Part shown: positions 33,001 through 40,500 of the stretch, piece after piece
Layout: each line of letters starts with the position of its first letter
How positions within the stretch are numbered: the first letter of the stretch is position 1
DNA from: Beroe ovata
Taxonomy: Eukaryota; Ctenophora; Nuda; Beroida; Beroidae
Direction: 5' to 3'
Assembly: GCA_946803715.1 (NCBI GenBank)
Contig: CAMPET010000102.1
Coordinates: 49,458-96,359, forward strand
DNA length: 46,902 bases
Notes under the pieces: generated by a model
The model's database searches: none
What the model was told of the DNA's origin: nothing
What the model saw: the letters and a program-made list of their open reading frames with translations, nothing else
Program-made: the position numbers and the translations under genes

Positions 33001-35596
33001 CGCTGGAGAATCATCTTAAGGGACTGAATGAGGGCCGATAGAGTGTCATTCCTCGTTTCTACCTTTGTCTCCTTCTTTAGTTGTTCATTTGGCATGTTCC
33101 TCACGTAATCTACGGAAAAACACTGTGTCAGATGATTCAAGGGAAAATGGTCGGTGGAGTGAACTTATGGATTTGGGCAGAACTTTTTATTTGAAAGTTT
33201 GGAAAAGTAGCGTGGAGGGTTCATGGAAACACAGGAAAAAAGTAAAATAACGTTTCGAAACCCATAACATTATCACTAATTTCCATTCCAGACCCATGAT
33301 ATTCATGTAATCACAGAGTGTCTCTAAACTCTCACCGGTAACAATCTTGGTGCATGGGATTAGGTATGTTTGTATACAGGATGACGTAAGCAGGTCAATA
33401 CACAGTCCAAATGGTTTCAGGTAAGTCTCGATCAACTGAAAAAAGTAGGGTTCGTTGAATTCGGAAATACCAATATGGAAAGTAATAAACGGCGTGAATT
33501 CCCGAGCCCAGCATCTATTTGGACGAGGTGTCAAATTTCGACACATTCCATGTAAACAATGGACGTTTATCAACATACACATTTTAAACTCTAAATACCT
33601 CTAAACTGGGGTTGGAGAACGAATTGAACTTCTCTAAGAGTCCCTGAAACCCGCCCTCTGACCCAAAGTGGTTGATAAGGTCGACGAGCCAGCCTTTCGG
33701 GATTCTTAGATCAGTGGGCCTCGCGAAAATGTCCGATCCAGGGATTTGGGAGGACGGCGGGACAGTTTTACTGGGCTGTGATGCGTTGTAGTGATGAAAC
33801 CTAGCAAGAGGGAAAAGTGTATCTGGATTGAGTAGACTTCGAGGAGTTTATTAAGCATGAATATTTCGGCGCTTTTTCCAGCACAAAATTTTACGACACA
33901 AATGTCATGATTTCACGTGATTCCAAGGAAATCTCTCAAGATTCGTAGGCATTCTGAGTGCGAGTAGAAGTCTCACTTGGAAGTAGGGTTGAAAACTGTC
34001 GACATGAGGGCTATCAGAGCACTGTTCTCACTCTTCATCTTTATTGCAAGTAGCTTTACAAGGAGGATAGAGTTGTCGAATATATAGCCCTGAAAAATGT
34101 ATTTCATTTCAGCATACTGTGATAGAATTGCCTGGAACAATTTTTGAATTATTTTTGACGCTCAAGGATGGTTCTGGTGTGATCTAGTTGGCCTGGTTCT
34201 ATTACCTGGATCTCTGGTGTCCAACTGTTGACTGCCTTGTCAGTCATTATCTTCTGGAATGATGTTGTGAGTGTATCTTGATAAAACTTCTGACATCCCT
34301 CATTCTCATCATCCATTTCTGAAAATTGGTAGGGAAATTCTTGGAAATACCTTTGTGCAATGCGTTACATAATCCATATCATAATCACTGGGATCTTTTT
34401 TCTATTTGGATATATGAATTCCATCATAATATCAACCTGTTTGGGCAAGCTCTAGACTGGCTTTGAGCAAGCCCTCCAGCTCCTTACCAGGCTCCACTGG
34501 AACTTTCCAGTTAACGTTGTTCAGCATCCTGAAGAGTGCTTTGAGATGGAATAATTCCTTACTACAGAGAAACCCCAATACCGAAAAAGAGCAAATTCTT
34601 ACAACGGGAAGCAATTGATACCAAATATAAAGTGATGCGAGTTATATGGCGGTAAGTTATAAAGTTTCGGACTTTAACCTGTCTATGGTAGCTAGATCCC
34701 CGTATGGGAAGTCGTCAGAAACTCCACTGGTCACCGAAATTCCAGAGTCTGTGGCTGGGACAGATGGGAGCTTATCATCATACGATGAGTTATGTTCTTC
34801 GTGAGGCCCTGCATAAGGATCATGTTTTGATATTCATGCATTCATCATGAGCAACCCCAAATAAAGTTGCAATGTTGAAACTCAGACCATTGATGTCATG
34901 GGAAATCGATCAATATACCGGAATATCTTTTTTACAATGAAAACAGGAGGATGAATACCTATAACCATTGAGTTGGAGTATTACCCAATAGTTTTGAGAG
35001 CACTTTAATGTAGAGAAGAAGTTGGACATTGGACAAATGACCCTAAACAACTTACCAAAGATAACATTGTTAAGTTGAAAGACATCATAGGAAGCATTTC
35101 TTCTCTGAGATGAAGGTGCTGGAAACACATTGTCATCATCATAGAATTCCTGAAAAGGAAAATATGGAGATGAAATATGTATTGCACAATTCTGACAGTT
35201 CACTGTGAAAAATTTGATTTTCAACAAAATAAGAGAGGCAAATAAACCTGATCAACTAGATCTGGAGAGTTTGATGGCACAGGAATATTCCCACATTTCT
35301 CTTCCCCTCCCTGTTCCACAACAGTGGTATCTGTTATTACAAGACCCTCTAGTGAAATGGCGTCTGCATCTGTTGCGGCAGAGTCCTCGCCTAACATCTC
35401 ATTTTCCCAAATTGTTTCTGCCAGTGTCACATCCTATATCATATTCCTGATACTTGCCAGTCAAATAGATATTGCAGAAAACATCCCGGTATCAAGTGGG
35501 CATCAAGAAGAATACCATGATAAATAAATAAATAAATAGAAATATTTCTTACACATTGTCAAATAAGTTCTGCTGGGGTTTAACTATCTTAGCCAT
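10869..35596 (-). CDS. USP9X: USP9X / fat facets ubiquitin hydrolase, complete gene, 62 coding exons
   Basis: This giant cysteine protease removes ubiquitin from substrates and in known animals acts in endocytic trafficking, polarity and protein stability. I assembled 62 exons by matching splice sites and phases. The coding total is 7812 bases, an exact multiple of three, about 2603 residues (human USP9X about 2554-2570). No internal stop or frameshift was found. The layout follows USP9X: N-terminal helical repeats, ubiquitin-like region (about 944-1035), USP catalytic domain (about 1600-1945) with Cys1610, His1854 and Asp near 1878, a CxxC/CxxC zinc ribbon (about 1701/1704 and 1748/1751), then a C-terminal helical region. 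The match is to USP9X rather than its relative USP24 (for example [11 protein letters not shown] and [13 protein letters not shown]). Exon coordinates are given in the block entries. Numbering excludes one optional exon (18921-18989). Confidence 0.95.
11993..12080. repeat. Purine-rich array beside exon 60 acceptor
   Basis: GTGAGGG/GAGAGGG repeats directly abut the acceptor; on the coding strand they are a long pyrimidine tract. Confidence 0.6.
15660..15875. repeat. (AC)n microsatellite in USP9X intron 51
   Basis: AC dinucleotides with ACAC-AT interruptions and one N at 15759, lying between exons 51 and 52. Confidence 0.9.
16110..19237 (-). CDS. USP9X: USP9X exons 42-50: USP catalytic domain
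   Basis: Exons: 19137-19237, 18504-18656, 18121-18279, 17850-17968, 17421-17563, 17105-17154, 16868-17011, 16474-16544, 16110-16209. The Cys box reads [20 protein letters not shown], the QQD-like box [11 protein letters not shown], the zinc ribbon CKGC and CERC, and the His box [15 protein letters not shown], followed by WYKFDD and [12 protein letters not shown]. All catalytic residues are present, so the enzyme should be active. Between the Cys box and GFW it lacks the roughly 55-residue acidic insert of vertebrate USP9X unless the optional exon at 18921-18989 is used. Exon 48 (16868-17011) has three equivalent in-frame donors 24 bases apart; the shortest form gives the conserved spacing to CFGG. 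Confidence 0.95.
16583..16692. repeat. Dispersed intronic repeat, copy 1
   Basis: Contains AACTTCTATGACAACAGAGT then GGTCTCTACGCAACACCACG. Related copies occur at 26655-26765 and 28540-28620, all in USP9X introns and in the same orientation. Confidence 0.6.
16816..16891. repeat. USP9X: Triplicated exon 48 splice donor (24-bp tandem)
   Basis: Three tandem copies of a 24-base unit, each carrying ATTGATCAG|GTATGG (or GTATAG). Donor GT dinucleotides fall at 16866-16867, 16842-16843 and 16818-16819 (minus strand). Because 24 is a multiple of three, using a more distal donor adds VWECNIDQ once or twice without a frameshift. Confidence 0.85.
17012..17085. repeat. Acceptor-adjacent repeat, copy A
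   Basis: About 70 bases starting at the exon 48 acceptor (CTGGGGAATTATTCCTTATA and following). It also has an internal duplication, TTATTCCTTATATGG twice. Copy B abuts the exon 46 acceptor. Confidence 0.85.
17564..17640. repeat. Acceptor-adjacent repeat, copy B
   Basis: Same element as copy A with about 90 percent identity, starting exactly at the exon 46 acceptor and ending at GGTAAGAGAC. A third, partial AAAGCTGGGGGATT starts right after it at 17638. Confidence 0.85.
17982..18097. other. (GT)n tract with 53-base assembly gap
   Basis: GT repeats on both sides of N's at 18015-18067, within the intron before exon 45 (17850-17968). Confidence 0.95.
18921..18989 (-). CDS. USP9X: Possible optional USP9X exon in the catalytic domain
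   Basis: Between the Cys-box exon and the next one, a 69-base segment has a good acceptor (TGTTCTCAG) and a GTACGA donor, is phase 0 on both sides and encodes 23 residues ending [10 protein letters not shown]. It would place an insert exactly where vertebrate USP9X has its acidic insert ending in RHL-QVIF. Weak similarity; could be chance. Confidence 0.35.
19449..24273 (-). CDS. USP9X: USP9X exons 29-41: central region II
   Basis: Exons: 24188-24273, 23778-23952, 22787-22938, 22474-22555, 22151-22248, 21890-22015, 21540-21671, 20887-20989, 20549-20661, 20379-20445, 19925-20055, 19738-19815, 19449-19602. Landmarks are [62 protein letters not shown] and [20 protein letters not shown]. Exon 30 has a NAGNAG acceptor (CTCCAGCAG), so one glutamine may be optional. 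The last exon ends in a split glycine codon that continues into the Cys box. This region supplies helical scaffold rather than catalysis. Confidence 0.92.
24521..26541 (-). CDS. USP9X: USP9X exons 24-28: ubiquitin-like region
   Basis: Exons: 26454-26541, 26068-26168, 25632-25750, 25055-25221, 24521-24643. The order of elements ([10 protein letters not shown], then a short acidic loop, then a beta-grasp-like stretch with [14 protein letters not shown], then [19 protein letters not shown], then a Ser/Thr/Asp-rich linker) follows the internal Ubl region of USP9X. Introns here are packed with tandem arrays next to the splice sites: after the donors of exons 24 and 25 and before the acceptors of exons 27 and 28. 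Confidence 0.9.
24644..24840. repeat. Tand. array starting at exon 28 acceptor
   Basis: About five degenerate units of roughly 40 bases (GGACTACCTGGAGGACAGAG, then GGTCAGACTACCTAGAGGAC, then GGTCGGATTACTTTTAGAGA variants). The first unit spans the exon boundary, so decayed copies of the acceptor and the first exon bases lie upstream in the intron. Confidence 0.75.
25222..25420. repeat. (GTGAGGAGT)n array at exon 27 acceptor
   Basis: Repeats of GTGAGGAGT/GGTGAGGAGTTGTGGGG start at the acceptor. On the coding strand they form a pyrimidine-rich CCTCACTCCTCA tract about 200 bases long. Confidence 0.8.
25975..26067. repeat. GAGAAAGGTGAGG array after exon 25 donor
   Basis: Five units of AGAAAGGTGAGGAAAG type end at the exon 25 donor (GTAACTACC on the minus strand). 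Confidence 0.75.
26393..26453. repeat. Three-unit array starting at exon 24 donor
   Basis: On the minus strand the intron opens with GTATATGAAAATAACTTTG, then GTGAAAATAACTTTG, then GTAGAAATAACTTTG; each unit begins with GT and the first GT is the donor in use. Confidence 0.75.
26655..26765. repeat. Dispersed intronic repeat, copy 2
   Basis: GAGAGTGGTCTGTACGGAAC then CCCACGGTTTCAATTCCTTG and CAAGGATCTCCACCGTGTTC; the best preserved copy of the family. Confidence 0.6.
27278..31863 (-). CDS. USP9X: USP9X exons 13-23: armadillo-like central region I
   Basis: Exons: 31705-31863, 31399-31464, 30987-31135, 30249-30365, 29933-30036, 29689-29792, 29298-29411, 28670-28783, 28188-28282, 27778-27884, 27278-27346. 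Diagnostic stretches are [63 protein letters not shown] and [11 protein letters not shown], all with close counterparts in vertebrate USP9X. Exon 16 (30249-30365) ends in a GC donor (TCAG|GCAAGT) instead of GT. Exon 18 has a weak GTCCTT donor. Sequence is missing only in the intron between exons 15 and 16 (309 N's), so the protein is unaffected. Confidence 0.92.
28510..28620. repeat. Dispersed intronic repeat, copy 3, with triple AAGGGCTGAATT
   Basis: Contains CTTCTATGGCAATAGAGTGG then TCTGAACAGATCCCCGAGGT, preceded by three tandem copies of a 12-base AAGGGCTGAATT. Confidence 0.55.
30247..30248 (-). other. USP9X: Non-canonical GC splice donor of USP9X exon 16
   Basis: The exon ends TACTCAG and the intron starts GCAAGT. 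Apart from the C the donor matches consensus perfectly, as in known GC-AG introns, and the phase joins LYS to [11 protein letters not shown]. Confidence 0.75.
30372..30812. other. GAGAGG array with 309-base assembly gap
   Basis: GAGAGG/GGGAGA repeats flank N's at 30421-30729, beside the exon 16 acceptor. Any open frame through it is an artefact. Confidence 0.95.
31978..32100. repeat. (CAAA)n microsatellite, USP9X intron 12
   Basis: Runs of ACAA/CAAA with GCAAAT interruptions between exons 12 and 13. Confidence 0.85.
32118..35596 (-). CDS. USP9X: USP9X exons 1-12: N-terminal helical region
   Basis: Exons: 35555-35596 ([14 protein letters not shown]), 35248-35433, 35056-35149, 34679-34808, 34437-34561, 34206-34318, 33977-34089, 33599-33800, 33336-33435, 32986-33109, 32445-32579, 32118-32255. 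The first about 150 residues are acidic, Ser/Asp-rich and poorly conserved. The conserved part starts at [10 protein letters not shown] and [16 protein letters not shown], matching the USP9X start of homology. It continues with [29 protein letters not shown] and [11 protein letters not shown]. The first exon is the least certain: its donor is GTGTAA and it was chosen because a stop codon lies just upstream of exon 2 in frame. Exon 10 ends at a strong GTAAGTAG donor that heads a tandem array. Confidence 0.88.
32839..32985. repeat. ~43-bp array starting at exon 10 donor
   Basis: On the minus strand the intron opens with GTAAGTAGAATGTGAGGA and this text recurs about three times (AAAGTGAGTAG, AAAGTAAGTAG, AAAGTAAGCAG), so each unit carries a near-consensus donor. 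Confidence 0.8.
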
Positions 35597-35601
35597 TTAA
35601 G

Positions 35602-35603
35602 CT
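35602..35603 (-). promoter_or_regulatory. USP9X: Acceptor-like AG 5 nt before USP9X ATG
   Basis: The minus strand reads CACTTTTTTAATCATTGG, TTTTGTGGCATTTCAAG, CTTAA, ATG. It has a pyrimidine tract and a TTAAT branch-like motif. Only about 117 bases separate it from the stop codon of the upstream FKBPL-like gene. Confidence 0.5.
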
Positions 35604-35687
35604 TGAAATGCCACAAAACCAATGATTAAAAAAGTGCAATAGTAGGTAGGTTTCATCACAGCATTCAAATATGAATGCAAATCATCA

Positions 35688-35727
35688 ACTTAGTAGTTGT
35701 CATCTAAACTTAGTAGTTGTCATCTAA
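35688..35727. repeat. Tandem 20-bp repeat over the FKBPL-like stop
   Basis: Two copies of AACTTAGTAGTTGTCATCTA overlap the stop codon; the second copy has put an extra TGA-containing segment just downstream. Confidence 0.8.
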
Positions 35728-36630
35728 ACAAATTCTTTAGTTTATTAGCCATTTTCCTATCTGACAGTTTAATTTTGTTTTCTAGGTGAGCTAACAGTTG
35801 CAATGTGTCTTTATTTTCAGGATCATATTTCAGAATCTGGAGAATGTCATCTTTGCATTGAGAAAATTCATTGATTTCACAATTGGCCCAAGCACGTCGA
35901 TAATACACTTTGATAGAGAGTGGATTGGTTTTCAAATCTTGATAAGATGAATCTTCATCATTGATGACTTTGTTACAATGATATAGCACACCTTCAGGAA
36001 TATCAAGTTTCATGAAACAAAGACTGAGATTCAATCGGATCTGAGTTTGCAATTCTCTCTGATCTGGCTCAAGTGCACTTGATATTAATAACTTGAGAGC
36101 AAGTCCATATTTTTCTGTGGCAATGAGATAATTTTTGTTACGTAATTCTCTTGTTCCAAGTTCTTTTAATTTTTGAGCTAAATGACTCTTTTCAGATAAC
36201 ATCATTTTCCAAATATTGGTTGTTGAAGAAAATGATACCAGATGTAAAGTGATATTGAACAAATTGTCCAAATGATGGATTGAGAATCTTGAAATTTCTC
36301 CAGATCTCATCTTCATGATGCAGTAGTCAATTATGTACCAAGGGAGACCAGTGTAAAATTGAAGCTTATAGTTGATCTTTTCTTTAAGCTCAACATACTC
36401 AAATATGGGGCTGAAACATAAACTCAAATTAAGATTAATTCAGTCCAAGCACAGTAAACTGGATTGTGATATATATCAGTCATGGCTTAATTTTACAAAT
36501 AACTGGTTGAATTATTTGCTTCACTGACTGATTACCTGTCTGTCTCTAGAAGCTGAAATGTCACATCACTGAAGTTGCTTGGGGATTGACCAATTCCAGG
36601 AGTAATGGTATCTATCTTTGATATCTTCAT
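35720..36630 (-). CDS. FKBPL: FKBP-like TPR co-chaperone (FKBPL-type), two exons
   Basis: FKBPL-type proteins bind Hsp90 through TPR repeats and carry a degenerate FKBP fold without peptidyl-prolyl isomerase activity. Exon 1 is 36536-36630 (MKISKIDTITPGIGQSPSNF and onward), exon 2 is 35720-36410; 261 residues. The first about 120 residues show only a remnant FKBP pattern (PWYIIDYCIMKMRSGEISRF, then LHLVSF) lacking the usual catalytic aromatic set. Three TPR units follow (about 133-245): GTRELRNKNYLIATEKY, RLNLSLCFMKL, VYYRRAWANCEINEFSQC with DPENKDTLQLL. The C-terminus MANKLKNLFR resembles the FKBPL ending LRKMFG. It could instead be another divergent FKBP/TPR member. It lies just upstream of USP9X, same strand, and is divergent to the glypican. 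Confidence 0.7.
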
Positions 36631-36632
36631 TG

Positions 36633-36634
36633 CT
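36633..36634 (-). promoter_or_regulatory. FKBPL: Acceptor-like AG 2 nt before FKBPL-like ATG
   Basis: The minus strand reads ATAATCATTTATCATTCAG, CA, ATG: a good 3' splice site almost touching the start codon. Confidence 0.55.
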
Positions 36635-37500
36635 GAATGATAAATGATTATCATTGCAATATTGCATCTCCATCAAGGCATGCGCCACATGTGCCCTGAC
36701 AGCCATTATTGTAGTGCAAAGAGCCTTGCACACTATCAGATTCTAGTCAATTATCTTCCCTTACACACAATCCAATCTATCTGTATTCTCTGTAAAAGTG
36801 TGAACGAATGCCTTATCAAAATTTCATATTCATATAGATGCAAAAAACTAAAAGTTCCACTAATTTTGTGAAGGTATTTTTTATCTTCGCAGGTGGATCT
36901 GATCATGACAATCTAACACTGCGCGGCGCGACGAGATTAGCATTCAACTTGGCATTTTTATGTCCATGTCTATTGCTGGATGTCTTTTGTTTATGTCTTT
37001 GCCGGTTGCCGGATGTTATCTGTCCACTGATTCTTGCGCGCACCTTCATCGAAGGCCGCGCCGGGCCTTCGTTGAAAGCGCGCGCTGCAAACGAGAAACA
37101 TGAACAGTTGCAGTGCCGACAAATCGATAACATAACATCCGGCAACATTTTTTCAGTTATTTACTCCTTTTCATCAGCTCAATTACGCGCAACAAAATTC
37201 TCGACAAGGTAAAGGTCTATCATTGATTGACACTAACGACTCAACAAAGTTCTCTGAAATAGAATACGCAATATAATCGACGCCGCGCCGCGCAATCACG
37301 CGCAAATTTATCAGCATTACTCGACTCAGCGAATCGAGCGCTATCCAGAGCTGGGCATGATGCTCACCTAACGCATGGGGAACTTGTTAGGAATGCTGCA
37401 CTATTTGATTAGGTTGCATGTCATTAGTTTACGAAGAGCTACCCGTCCTATATCCCAATACGCCGGGGCCTCTCTATCACAAATATGATACCAACAAACA
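36635..37500. promoter_or_regulatory. Divergent intergenic/promoter region
   Basis: Separates the minus-strand FKBPL-like gene from the plus-strand glypican. CpG-containing GCGC blocks occur at 36920-37100 and 37280-37340 (GCGCCGCGCCGCGCAATC). No long open frame with coding character; an inverted-repeat element lies inside. Confidence 0.5.
37005..37146. repeat. 142-bp inverted-repeat element
   Basis: Perfect 15-base ends GTTGCCGGATGTTAT (37005-37019) and its inverse (37132-37146). The middle forms a second hairpin around GCGCGCACCTTCATCGAAGG facing GCCTTCGTTGAAAGCGCGCG. Size and structure resemble a miniature transposable element; no clear target duplication. Confidence 0.55.
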
Positions 37501-40500
37501 ATGTGCTTGCCCATACTTTTCCTGTTGATCTTTAACTGCTGTTTTGTCGAATCAAACCAAGATTCTTGTTCTATCGTCCGACAGCAGTACACAGAGATGG
37601 GACTTGGGAGTGCTGCCGAAGTCCCCTACAGTTTACAACCAGGTTCGTACACCACCGTTGTGTTGCTTGGTGAAGTTAGTTTAAATCTTTGGCAATTTGG
37701 ATGGTTCTCGATATCATTGCTAAACGCTGATAGATAACATTTCTCGGATATACCTGCTATATGAGATTTCTTAAGATTTATGTGGTTTTGAAGCTTTCTT
37801 TCGATTTTTTCTTATGGTAAGCCTGGCATGAAGTTGTATTCTTACGATTGTAAGGAAAACATTTGGACTTTTTGGCTTTATCAGTGATTGTCGACGTAAA
37901 AAACGTACGTGTCAGGTTTCACATCAAATTTATCCCTTCAGTGACCCTCTGAGTTGAAATATCAATAACCATATCCTCTGTATTGTCAATCGATATTCAT
38001 AATACTGTTAGCATGAGGTGAATCTTACAATAAATCTTTCCCAGGCAACATATGCGACGTTTCTCGAGGTTGCTGCTCTCAAGAAATGGAGAAGTCCTTC
38101 GTAAAGAAAGTCCGGAGGGATTACATTGCCGTGCACAAGACCTACTTTGAACACGCCTACCAAACGATAAAGTCCCGATCTGAGCATTTTCAAAGTAAGT
38201 GACGAGTTAGTAAGGAATGCCGACAGAATTTTTTCGGCATTTTTATGGCGAATTTTTGGTTTTGCCCTAATTTTCGGTTAGGCATCTCTCTTAATATGAC
38301 TGTAAGCAGCTCTTTCACACCTTATGACTTAACTTAAAGATGTGGCGATCTGCAAAAGGGACCTAACGCACACATTAAATTACCATTAGGTGCGAGGTTT
38401 TTACAGTTTTACCCACTCACACCTCACACTAATCTAGTAGTCTGTGCGTTGCGCCATCTCCACCATACCTGTAAATATAGTGGTCACAATACCTCTCACC
38501 CCCTTTATTATCATTGCATGTCCCTCTCTCATTGTTGTCTAATTGAATAATTGATCCTAATTAGTGGCACCTGTGGATTATCATCGGTATTTATTATTCA
38601 TGGGTCTGTGAAATGCAGTGTGATTAATATTGGTCAATGGATGACTGCAAACGGCTGACTCGGTTTGAGTGCCAAATTTCTTCACTGGAAAACATTGGCA
38701 GCCACTGTACCACTGACAAAATACCTATATATTTCATTGGAATGTTATGATTTGAAATGAACAAAGGCTACCAGATCAAAGCATACCAACACGCAATCTT
38801 CATTACTATGAGTAATGACTTTCAATCGATTTCTGATGTGAGACAGTCACTGGATGTCGCATGTATGATCAAATTGAGCTATAAATACACTCATATATTA
38901 CTCAATACTCAGTCACTGTCCCTCAGAGTAAAGTGGGCCTCTTTGATGTTGTCCAGCCTTGGTTTCGTAGGAATATATTTGTTGTAGTAGTGGTTTATTT
39001 TGTTTCATGTGGCGATAGTTCGCAATTCTGATATCATTTTCCACATGAACCATTACAAGTTCATTCATGCACAACGCACACTCAGCCACACTCACACAGA
39101 CACACTCAGCCACACTCACACACACACTCTTGCACTTGCACTGAATGCCACAAAACCATTACCGACTCAAGCGACGGCAATCCAACAATTACACTCTCTT
39201 CCTGCGCAATCATCCTTCCTGCGCAATCATTCCTATTTCCTCATGTTACCACGCAATCATTCCGATTTATAATTTTGTCGGGATATACACGCAATTGCAA
39301 CACATTGTTCATGGCTGAGCGCGTGTGTGTAATTATCATGTGAAGAAATGGTGAAGTAAATGCATTTAAACAGAAGATGTCCCATGCTAATTATGTCTTA
39401 CACTGTACCTGGCCCGGTGTAATGTTACGTCGACTTATGATTTATTCACGAATCTTTCATACCATTTTTTCATATTTATTTGAGATAAGGAATAACACAA
39501 ATAAAACACAGTTATTGGGTTGTCTTTACTTTAAGTTTCATGGTTGAGACCAATCGTCAGAAGACATTTCAATATAGTGTATATCACAGTTAAGGTCTGA
39601 ACTACTCCTTCATAAAACACTCAAGTCGAATCAAAGATGTCTACCTAGAGATAAGGAATTATAAACGTAAATGCTGTTTCATCAGATTATCATCCAAACA
39701 CATGCAACCTCTTTCTCTCTGTAGAAAATGATAAGCATGCAAATTTTGTGGTTATCTACGGAAAATAATCGATTAGCTCGATGTGATTCAGGCTATTGAT
39801 GCTGCAGCTGGCAAAGTAGTTAAGTGCTTGTTAAGTAATAACGAGAGATTTTAAGTGAAAATTGTAAAATTATTGCAATAGGGCGTGTTAAGATAATTGT
39901 GTATATTACACGTGTACAATGTACAATCCTTCAAATCACTTGAAATTATAAAATACAACGAAAAACATGGGAGGGGTAGGTGGACTTAACAATTATCATT
40001 ATATTATGTCAATTATGTCACGTATTATGTCAATTACATGTTTAAAACCCCCCAAATGTGCGGTCATTCTGTATTTGGCGGCTTTGCTCTTTTCATAACC
40101 CCCTGGGAATATTATCCCATGCTATTTTGAGCATACAATATTATTTGACAGTGTTTAAAATATTACATGTATCCTGCACAGAAAGAATTAATTTGATGCT
40201 GATTACCTTTAATAGGGATCTTCGGATTGGAATTTGATACCGATTGCTGTCACTTATTAGACATAATTAATCTGCTTGTTTCCTGATAAGCTCAGTCAAT
40301 TGACACTCTTGTAATCATCGCCGAGCTATAAATAATTTGTTTGATAATTTGAAGTTATAGTAGTGATAATTATGGGCGACAATACATTCGGAAAGTCGAA
40401 CGAATTACAAAAATGTCTATATTATGTTGGAAGCATTTTCTCCTTTAATCATATAAAATTGATGTTCACATATTAATTTGATCCCCCCAATTTCCCCTCC

